DNA from: Alphaproteobacteria bacterium
Lineage (GTDB): Bacteria > Pseudomonadota > Alphaproteobacteria > Micropepsales > Micropepsaceae
Assembly (NCBI GenBank): GCA_947467345.1
Contig: CANIHD010000001.1
Coordinates: 1-64,000 of the forward strand
Direction: 5' to 3'
Length of the DNA: 64,000 nt
Both the position numbers and the translations under genes were made by a program. Under the pieces are notes generated by a model. The model searched no databases. It saw only the letters and a program-made list of their open reading frames with translations, and had not been told where the DNA came from. The first letter of the stretch is position 1; each line of letters starts with the position of its first letter. Shown one piece after another: positions 56,902-64,000 of the stretch.

Positions 56902-59715
56902 CTATTCGAGGCGTCCCAGCGCATAGGCGACAGCAAGATAGATTTTTCCGGTGTCTGCACTCAGTAACGATGACGCCAACAGGCCGCCGCGATCGCCATC
57001 ACGGGCGCGTGTGAGAAGCGTTTCGAACTCCGCCAAATAAGCGTCGGCTGCTTCGTGAAAGCACGTGTTGTCGCGATATAGCGCCGAAATGCGATCGACA
57101 ATCTCCGGCCCGATGGAACCGGCGAGCCGGCGTGCGAACACGCCTTTGTCACCGTCGAGATAGCTCCGCCACATTTGCGGATTCTCGGTGCCGCTCATCG
57201 CGGTGTCGAGATCGACTGCGAGATCCGCGAGCGCCGATTGCAATTGGCCGAGCGCGGCGGTCGCGCCGGATTTGAGACGCGGCGCGGAATCGCTTGCCTC
57301 AGCAGCAGCGAGAACATCGGACAACGCATAGCTGCCGCGGCCCTGCCGCATATCGGGTTTCTCATCGACGCGGCGCTTGGGCGCGGTCATGCGACGGGCT
57401 AACCCACGCAGGCCCTCGCTTTGCGGCTCTACCGAAACCGCCGGTGTTTCGTTGCTGGAGTTATCATCGATGGTTTGCTTGACGCGTTGGCCCGACGAGC
57501 GCGTTTGCATGGTTGCCAATGCGCGCGCCGAAATATCGAGCATGCGCTCGGTTTCATTGCGCAGGGCTTCGCGCACGCGCTCGGCTTCCTGCGCCGCGAC
57601 GCCGGGGATTTTCACAATGTGGCGTTCCGCTTCATCCGCGGCCTTCGAAAGCGCGGCACGGGCCTTTTCCGCTTCCTCGGCAACCGTGGTCGCGGCGCGC
57701 AGCAATTGATCGCATTGCCCCATCGCCTCGCCGACGAAATCTTTCGCGTGGCGTTTCGCGTCGGCGGTGGAATCCGCGATTAAAGCTTGGGCGCTGGTTG
57801 TGGCTTCGCGCAGTGACTCGACCAGACGTGCCATCGCCGCCGAGGCACCGTCGGAGGCTTCCTTCACGCGATCGGTCTCGCGTCCGAAACCCGCCGCGAG
57901 CTGCGCGGTGCGCGCCGAGGCCAAACCCATCGCAGCTTCAAGCCGCTTCAAACCCTGATCGCTCAACTCGTCCAGGCGCTGCGATTCTTTCGCGAGCTGC
58001 GTGGTGGCGCGCTCGAGCGCACTGCTCTGAGACACCAAAATCGTTTCGAGGCTGCCGGATTCGTCCTTCAACCGCGTGAGAAGTTCCTGCATCGCCTGGC
58101 GTTGACGTTCTTGGCGCGCCAGCACGAACTCGGCCCGCGCCACTGCCGTGTCGGCAACGCCTTCGATGAGCTTGGATTGCCGGTCGAGTTCAACCGCCGC
58201 CGCATGCGGTGCGCCGGCGGCGCGCTCGGCTGCTTCGGTGAAATGGTGGCTTTGATCTTCAAGCAATTGCCCGGCGGCGCGCAATTCGCCCGCCGTCGCT
58301 TCAATCATCGCCTTCAACTGGGCACCGCGTCCGGCCAGCGTTTCAGTGGCGCGTGCGAGTGTTTGCTCGAACGCTTCGGCAATTTGCTGCGTCGAGCCGC
58401 GGAGTTCGCCGGTCGAGGAATCGATATTGGCGCGCAGCTGCCCGGCGCGCCCGCTCAGCATTTCGGCGGCCTGTGATGCCGCCTGCCCGATATCGTCAAC
58501 CAATTGACGCGCCGACGCGCGCATCTCGCCGCCGGCGTTTTGCAGCGTGGCCTTGAGCGCGCTTTGATGGCCTGAGAGATCACCGGAAGCCTGCGTAGCC
58601 GCCTGACTCAAGTCGGTCGCCGCTTTCTCGGAAGCGATCCGAACCTCGGCGCTGGCCAGATGAATCGTAGCCCGAAGTTCTTCGCTGTGACCGACCAAAG
58701 TCTCCGCCGTTTGCAGCGCTGCGAGATCGAGGGATTCAGCAATTTTCTTCGTGGTGGCGTGCAGTACGTCGCCGGTGCTTTCGATGGAAAGATTCAGCTC
58801 TGCGCTATGCCCGGCCAAGATTTCCGACGCCCGCGTGGTAGCCGCCTCAAGGGACTCGGTAATTTTCTTCGTGGTGGCCTGCAGCGCGTCGCCGGTGCTT
58901 TCGACGGAAAGCTTCAGCTCGGTGCTGTGCCCCGCCAAAGTTTCCGATACGCGTGCGGTCGCCGCATCCAGCGTTTCGACAATGGTCTGCCCGGTGGCAC
59001 GAAGCTCGTTGCCGCTGGCATCCATGCTTATCTTAAGCTGAGCACCGCGCGTCGAAAGCGTGTCGGCGGCGCGCGATGCCGCTTGTTCAAGCCCAGCAGC
59101 CATCTGTTCAATGCCGTCGCGCTCTTCGCGCAAGCGCTGTGCAATCGCATCCGTCTTCACACCGGCGCGGGCGCCAGCCTCGTCCAATTGCGCGATCCGT
59201 TCCTCAAGAACTTTCTCGATTGCGCGCATGCGGCCATAGGCGGCGTCCAATCCTTGCGACAGCGCGTCGAGTTCGCGCCGCACCGCGCGGCCCAAGCGCT
59301 GCGCACTCGCGACGGCGCTGTCATCGGCAACCATCAAACGTTCGGACGCGAGGGCCAGGCGCCGCGCCACTTCGCCCATCGCCTGTGCCCGAACCAAGGC
59401 ATAGGCGGAGGCGATGAAAAGGAAGGGCGGAAGGAAAGCGATCGACGCCGCGAAGGCGAGAATATGCGGACCCAAGCCCACCAAGCCGGCCGGACCGAAA
59501 AAGCCGAACAGGAACGCGGCGGAAGCGCCGATCCAGAAGGCGGAAAGAATGGCGGCAAAAGCGAACGCCATGCGTCCGCTGCGAACCGGCGGCTCGGATT
59601 CGATCCGGGGTAAAGGCGCAACACCGGCGCCTTCGCGCACTGTATCGCTGTTGACCATCAGAACGGGTTCGCCTGGGTCAGGCCTGCCGGTAAGTTCTGC
59701 GCGAAGCGACGCCAT
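56902..59715 (-). CDS. TipN-like membrane-anchored coiled-coil protein with seven 40-residue repeats
   Basis: A very long protein of about 937 residues. Two TM helices lie near the N-terminus (about 49-72 and 86-108), then a helical region rich in Ala, Glu, Gln and Ser. Residues 212-491 hold seven exact-length 40-residue tandem repeats with the core TLAGxxxELKxxxxxTGxxL. A further coiled region and a C-terminal globular part (LSDVLAAAEASD to the end) follow. The layout matches the cell-pole landmark TipN of Caulobacter (two TM helices, long coiled coil). A TipN role is inference. ATG 59715 is preferred to GTG 59721. The divergent gene encodes an Hpt protein. Confidence 0.66.
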   Translation of the reverse strand: MASLRAELTGRPDPGEPVLMVNSDTVREGAGVAPLPRIESEPPVRSGRMAFAFAAILSAFWIGASAAFLFGFFGPAGLVGLGPHILAFAASIAFLPPFLFIASAYALVRAQAMGEVARRLALASERLMVADDSAVASAQRLGRAVRRELDALSQGLDAAYGRMRAIEKVLEERIAQLDEAGARAGVKTDAIAQRLREERDGIEQMAAGLEQAASRAADTLSTRGAQLKISMDASGNELRATGQTIVETLDAATARVSETLAGHSTELKLSVESTGDALQATTKKITESLEAATTRASEILAGHSAELNLSIESTGDVLHATTKKIAESLDLAALQTAETLVGHSEELRATIHLASAEVRIASEKAATDLSQAATQASGDLSGHQSALKATLQNAGGEMRASARQLVDDIGQAASQAAEMLSGRAGQLRANIDSSTGELRGSTQQIAEAFEQTLARATETLAGRGAQLKAMIEATAGELRAAGQLLEDQSHHFTEAAERAAGAPHAAAVELDRQSKLIEGVADTAVARAEFVLARQERQRQAMQELLTRLKDESGSLETILVSQSSALERATTQLAKESQRLDELSDQGLKRLEAAMGLASARTAQLAAGFGRETDRVKEASDGASAAMARLVESLREATTSAQALIADSTADAKRHAKDFVGEAMGQCDQLLRAATTVAEEAEKARAALSKAADEAERHIVKIPGVAAQEAERVREALRNETERMLDISARALATMQTRSSGQRVKQTIDDNSSNETPAVSVEPQSEGLRGLARRMTAPKRRVDEKPDMRQGRGSYALSDVLAAAEASDSAPRLKSGATAALGQLQSALADLAVDLDTAMSGTENPQMWRSYLDGDKGVFARRLAGSIGPEIVDRISALYRDNTCFHEAADAYLAEFETLLTRARDGDRGGLLASSLLSADTGKIYLAVAYALGRLE
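58243..59082 (-). repeat. Seven 120-bp coding repeats (40 residues each)
   Basis: The seven units are in frame and without gaps. Units 2 and 3 are nearly the same at DNA level (58741-58860 against 58861-58980), with about 120-base periodicity, while outer units have diverged. Unit ends are marked by a conserved Thr/Ser-Leu-Ala-Gly turn. This is internal duplication in a coding frame and not a CRISPR or satellite. Confidence 0.8.
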
Positions 59716-59864
59716 AAGCACCCCACTGCCAGCCTCGCCACAGAATTGGCGAACCGGCGCAAATTCGCGGTTGTGGCGCGGCGCCTTAAGGCCCCGCGGT
59801 CTATTAAGGATAAACCATTTTCCCCGGCCTGTGCAGCTGCACCATGTCGGCTAAGGCCCTCACA

Positions 59865-59879
59865 TTAACCCGGCTTTGA
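59865..59879 (+). promoter_or_regulatory. CtrA-like half-site pair upstream of the Hpt gene
   Basis: TTAA-N7-TTGA lies 42 bases before the Hpt gene start. The CtrA consensus is TTAA-N7-TTAA, so seven of the eight defined positions match. Single sites of this sort occur by chance, and the match is presented as a candidate only. Confidence 0.35.
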
Positions 59880-59921
59880 ACCGCCCACGTCAGAATAAAG
59901 AAGAGACAAAGAGCCGAGATC

Positions 59922-60314
59922 ATGCCCCGCAGCGCGCGCCGTCCCGTCGATATCGATCACCTCAACCGCTACACGGGGGGCGACCACGCGATCAACGAAG
60001 AGGTGCTTCGGCTCTTCGAGACATCTTGCACGAACATCGTCGCGGAATTGGAGCGCTTGGCGGAGTCGTCCAAATTGCCGCAACCGGCGCCAGAACCGGC
60101 CCCCGAATCCGCTAAAGCCTGGGCCCATGCGACGCATACGCTGAAGGGAGCCGCCCGCAGCGTGGGCGCGTTTGAACTGGCGGATGTCGCGGAAGAAGCG
60201 GAAAAATGCGGGCCGGCGGATCGCCTGGCTGCCATCGCGGCCATTCAGAAATTAAAGGGCCAGGCTGAAATGGTGCACCGCTTCATCGCGGACTTTCTCC
60301 GCGCTCCCGCCTAA
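59922..60314 (+). CDS. Histidine phosphotransfer (Hpt) domain protein
   Basis: A 130-residue protein consisting of one Hpt four-helix bundle. The phosphorylated His is at residue 72 in THTLKGAARSVG, with KG and AA around it as usual. A Pro/Glu-rich stretch (residues 52-63) precedes the motif. It may relay phosphate between a hybrid kinase such as 25475-27670 and a response regulator, but no link is shown by position. It is divergent from the TipN-like gene. Confidence 0.85.
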   Translation: MPRSARRPVDIDHLNRYTGGDHAINEEVLRLFETSCTNIVAELERLAESSKLPQPAPEPAPESAKAWAHATHTLKGAARSVGAFELADVAEEAEKCGPADRLAAIAAIQKLKGQAEMVHRFIADFLRAPA

Positions 60315-60408
60315 AGATAAAGCATAGGCGCTTTTGGCCATTGCGGCGCTCGCCGATTTTACATATGAAATTGGCGAGAATAAAATTTCCCACACTAAAG
60401 ATATGTGA

Positions 60409-61449
<1,041 letters not shown>

Positions 61450-61480
61450 ACATCCCGCCTCACACGCATTCGAGAGAACC

Positions 61481-61789
61481 ATGAAAATCATCGCCACCGA
61501 CCGCAAAGGCAAGATTCACGAAATCGACGGCAATGACGGCTGGACGGTGATGGAAGCTTTGCGCGATGCCGGTCTTCCCATCGCCGCCGAATGTGGCGGC
61601 GCCTGCGCCTGCGCCACCTGCCATGTCTATGTCGATGGCGAGTGGTTCGAGAAACTTCCTAAGCAGCGCGCCGAGGAAACCGACATGCTGGACATGGCTG
61701 TTGCGGCGGAGTCGAATTCGCGTCTCTCCTGTCAGATCACCTGCACGCCGACGCTAGATGGGCTCAAGGTAACGCTGGCGCCAGAGTAG
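61481..61789 (+). CDS. Adrenodoxin-type [2Fe-2S] ferredoxin
   Basis: A small electron carrier of 102 residues. The cluster ligands are C38 and C44 with C47 (AECGGACACATCHVYV, spacing C-x5-C-x2-C) and C84 (RLSCQITCTP). Further cysteines at 42 and 88 are probably not ligands. It likely receives electrons from the reductase just upstream and may supply Fe-S assembly or a cytochrome P450. It overlaps the convergent TauE/SafE gene by 26 bases. Confidence 0.92.
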   Translation: MKIIATDRKGKIHEIDGNDGWTVMEALRDAGLPIAAECGGACACATCHVYVDGEWFEKLPKQRAEETDMLDMAVAAESNSRLSCQITCTPTLDGLKVTLAPE

Positions 61790-62546
61790 AAGCCAGCGTC
61801 GGCGCAAGAAACAGAAACGCCGCCTGCGCCAGGAATACCAGTCCGAAGCCGGTGACGATCCAGCGCGTCCATTTCAGAAAATTCGTGTCGCTCATCAGAT
61901 CGAGCGCATAGCCGCCGAGCACCGCGCCCAGCATCGCCAACGGCGCCGCCACCGCGAAGAACCACAGCGGCGGCATGCCGGTTAGGCCGGTCATTGTCAG
62001 TAGCGGCGCGCCGTAGAAAATCACTTTCACACTATGCGCGAAAGTCTGCGTCGCGGCCTTGGTCGCTACGATGCTGTGGCGTGTCATGCCGGTACGCACA
62101 AAGAATACGTCTATCAATGGGCCCGACACGCCTGCGGCCACGTTCATGCCGCTGACCAGAAAGCCGCATAGAATCGCATCCGGCCGCCGTGCCGCATCCA
62201 AATGCAGCCTTCTCTTCGGTATCCACGCCGTTATCGGCGCCAGACCGAGCCAAAGATAGACCCACGCTTTTGTCGGCTGATAGGTGACGATCACCAATAT
62301 AAGAGCGGCCAGCGTCGACCCAATGGCGTAGTGCCCGACGATGCGCCAGCTGACATGGCGCCGGTGCAGAATGGCGCGCCAGCCATTGGAAACGAATTGC
62401 ACCGCGCCATGCGTGACCATGGCAGCGGAAACCGGCAGCGCATATGCCAGCGCGCCCATCAGCACCATGCCGCCGGCCATGCCGAACACGCCCGACAGCG
62501 TCGAGGCGAAGAGCACAACAAACAGAAGCGCGAAATATGTGGCCAA
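61764..62546 (-). CDS. TauE/SafE-family sulfite/organosulfur exporter
   Basis: An integral membrane protein of 260 residues with seven or eight TM helices in two halves. The family halves are GMAGGMVLMGALAYALPVSAAMVTHGAVQFVSNGWRA and GFLVSGMNVAAGVSGPLIDVFFVRTGM. The start is a TTG at 62546, chosen because the next Met would remove the first helix. The substrate (sulfite, sulfoacetate or other) cannot be told. Confidence 0.87.
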   Translation of the reverse strand: MATYFALLFVVLFASTLSGVFGMAGGMVLMGALAYALPVSAAMVTHGAVQFVSNGWRAILHRRHVSWRIVGHYAIGSTLAALILVIVTYQPTKAWVYLWLGLAPITAWIPKRRLHLDAARRPDAILCGFLVSGMNVAAGVSGPLIDVFFVRTGMTRHSIVATKAATQTFAHSVKVIFYGAPLLTMTGLTGMPPLWFFAVAAPLAMLGAVLGGYALDLMSDTNFLKWTRWIVTGFGLVFLAQAAFLFLAPTLASTLAPALP

Positions 62547-62564
62547 GCCCGATGTGCTTTCCGA

Positions 62565-62987
62565 TCAATCCAGGCTTGGCTTGGAGCGCGCTTTTTTCAA
62601 CGTTCCGCGCGCGGATTTCCGTTCCAGATGGCGGCGCTTGCTGGCTTTCGACGGACACGTGGGAATGCGCGGCGCTTCTATCTTGGCGGCCTCTGCTACC
62701 AATTCCGCCAGGCGTTCGCGGGCATCGGCACGGTTGCGTTCCTGCGTGCGAAAGCGCCTGGCATCGATCACCAACACGCCGTCTTTGGTGAGGCGCCGTC
62801 CGGCCAACATCATCAAGCGCGTGCGCACATAATCGGACAGCGATGGCGAACGCATCACGTCGAAGCGCAATTGCACCGCCGTGGCGACTTTGTTGACGTT
62901 CTGCCCGCCGGGACCGGACGCGGTGATAAAGCGCTCTTCAAGTTCGCGTTCGTCGATAGCGATATTTAGCGCCGAGTCACCCGGCAT
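62565..62987 (-). CDS. arfB: Ribosome rescue factor ArfB (YaeJ)
   Basis: A release-factor-like peptidyl-tRNA hydrolase of 140 residues that frees stalled ribosomes. The GGQ motif lies in TASGPGGQNVNKVATAVQLRFDV, and the basic C-terminal tail (KRRHLERKSARGTLKKARSKP) enters the mRNA channel of the ribosome. All regions are intact. It precedes the TauE/SafE gene in a leftward group. Confidence 0.92.
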   Translation of the reverse strand: MPGDSALNIAIDERELEERFITASGPGGQNVNKVATAVQLRFDVMRSPSLSDYVRTRLMMLAGRRLTKDGVLVIDARRFRTQERNRADARERLAELVAEAAKIEAPRIPTCPSKASKRRHLERKSARGTLKKARSKPSLD

Positions 62988-63010
62988 CGGTCGCGCTCAC
63001 AATGTCCCGC

Positions 63011-63862
63011 TTACAATTTCTCAAACGTATCGCAAGCGGCAGGATCGGCCGCTTGATAGCCGCGGCGTAGCCACATCACGCGTTGTTCGCTGCTGCCATG
63101 GGTGAAGCTGTCCGGCACAACACGGCCTTGGCCTTGACGCTGCAGCGTGTCATCGCCGATGGCGGCGGCCGCAACCAAGCCCTCTTCCAGATCACCAGCT
63201 TCCAGTGCGATGGCGCCGCCGGAAACAGTGGCCGCATTCGCCGCCCACACGCCGGCAAAACAATCCGCCTGAAGCTCCAAAGCAACCGAGTAGCGATTGG
63301 CTTCCGCTTCGCTGCCGGCGGCTTGCTGTGCGCGGCGCACTGTGGCCGCCGTACCCAGGAGGCCTTGCACATGATGGCCGACCTCATGCGCGATGACATA
63401 GGCTTGCGCGAAATCGCCCGGCGCCGCGAAGCGGCTTTCGAGTTCACGGAAGAACCCGAGGTCGAGATAGATGCGCTGATCGCTCGGGCAGTAAAACGGC
63501 CCCATCGCCGCTTGGCCGGTGCCGCAGCCCGTGCCGGTGGCGTTCTCGTAGATAACGAGGGATTTCGGCGGCTCGTAGGTACGGCCCATGCGCTGAAACG
63601 CGGCGCGCCAAACATCCGTTGTGGAGCTCAGGATCGTATCCAGGAATTGGCCGGCCTGATCCTCCGGCGTTCCCTGGCGTCCCTGCTCTTGCTGGGGCGC
63701 GACCTGATTCACCGCCTCCATGATGGTCAGCGGATTGATGCCGAAAATAAAATAGCCAAGCAGGCCAAGCGCCAGCGCGCCTATGCCACCGCCGGCGAAT
63801 TTGCCGCCCATGCCGCGCCGGTCTTCAACGCCGCCATACCGATTGCCGCCTTGCCACCGCAT
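63011..63862 (-). CDS. ypfJ: KPN_02809/YpfJ-family neutral zinc metallopeptidase
   Basis: A 283-residue membrane-attached protein. A Gly-rich basic start and one TM helix (GIGALALGLLGYFIFG) precede the domain with the zinc motif HEVGHHVQ. The third ligand is expected in the EAEANRYSVALELQADCFAGVWA region. Typical family markers such as GCGTGQAAMGPFYCPSDQRIYLDLGFF are seen. The function is unknown in most bacteria. It ends 23 bases before the arfB start. Confidence 0.9.
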   Translation of the reverse strand: MRWQGGNRYGGVEDRRGMGGKFAGGGIGALALGLLGYFIFGINPLTIMEAVNQVAPQQEQGRQGTPEDQAGQFLDTILSSTTDVWRAAFQRMGRTYEPPKSLVIYENATGTGCGTGQAAMGPFYCPSDQRIYLDLGFFRELESRFAAPGDFAQAYVIAHEVGHHVQGLLGTAATVRRAQQAAGSEAEANRYSVALELQADCFAGVWAANAATVSGGAIALEAGDLEEGLVAAAAIGDDTLQRQGQGRVVPDSFTHGSSEQRVMWLRRGYQAADPAACDTFEKL

Positions 63863-64000
63863 TGTTCAAACTCCGCTGGTCTCAGACGAGACAACGCCAG
63901 AAATGGCCATTCGCCGCACAACTCCACGACATATGTGGCAGACGGACAAGAATATCCAGCATCTTAGCCGCCCCCTACCGGCCTCGCCGCTATCACTGGC

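Noticed and set aside
58243-59082. CRISPR-like regular repeat
   Set aside because: The unit is 120 bases, without spacers, in one coding frame, so it is protein repeat duplication.

Overview
The window is a GC-rich chromosomal stretch from an alphaproteobacterium. Supporting points are the fsa-xerC-priA neighbourhood, a SdhAF4-type DUF1674 gene, an adrenodoxin-type ferredoxin beside a ferredoxin-NADP reductase, an OlsB-like acyltransferase and a TipN-like coiled-coil protein. Many secreted hydrolases and DUF6152 proteins resemble those of soil lineages such as Rhizomicrobium/Micropepsaceae, but that placement is only a guess. No rRNA, tRNA, CRISPR array, complete insertion sequence or prophage was recognised.

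Left part (0.3-23.8 kb), accessory metabolism: a secreted S8 autotransporter protease with a hydroxyacid dehydrogenase, an MHS-type transporter, two 4,5-dihydroxyphthalate-decarboxylase-like proteins, an FAH hydrolase, an ACMSD-like amidohydrolase and a C4-dicarboxylate symporter. Together these suggest uptake and breakdown of aromatic or carboxylic acids. Between them lie a patatin lipoprotein, a dihaem cytochrome c, DinB, two alpha/beta hydrolases, a GntR-slipin operon behind a perfect 40-bp palindrome, and a wrecked comM gene with a serine hydrolase set between comM pieces. An inverted pair of REP-like palindromes lies at 5.47-5.57 kb.

Centre (24-46 kb): AmpG with a hybrid sensor kinase, then a phosphate block made of an OprP-type porin behind four Pho-box repeats and pstS-terminator-pstCAB, without phoU. 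A metal block follows: ChrA, then a leftward operon for a His-rich exported protein, CzcC, CzcB, CzcA, HupE/UreJ and a membrane-anchored protein, with a CDF exporter divergent from it. A second MHS-type transporter, paralogous to the first, closes this part.

Right part (46-64 kb), mostly housekeeping: EamA exporter, xerC, fsa, priA, htpX, an RsmB-type methyltransferase, DUF1674, ferredoxin reductase and ferredoxin, TauE/SafE, ArfB and a YpfJ-type metallopeptidase. Odd members are an amidohydrolase that has lost most metal ligands and carries a TIG-like tail, a PCuAC protein lacking one ligand, and a long polar-landmark-like protein with seven exact 40-residue repeats, divergent from a phosphotransfer (Hpt) protein that has a CtrA-like site upstream.
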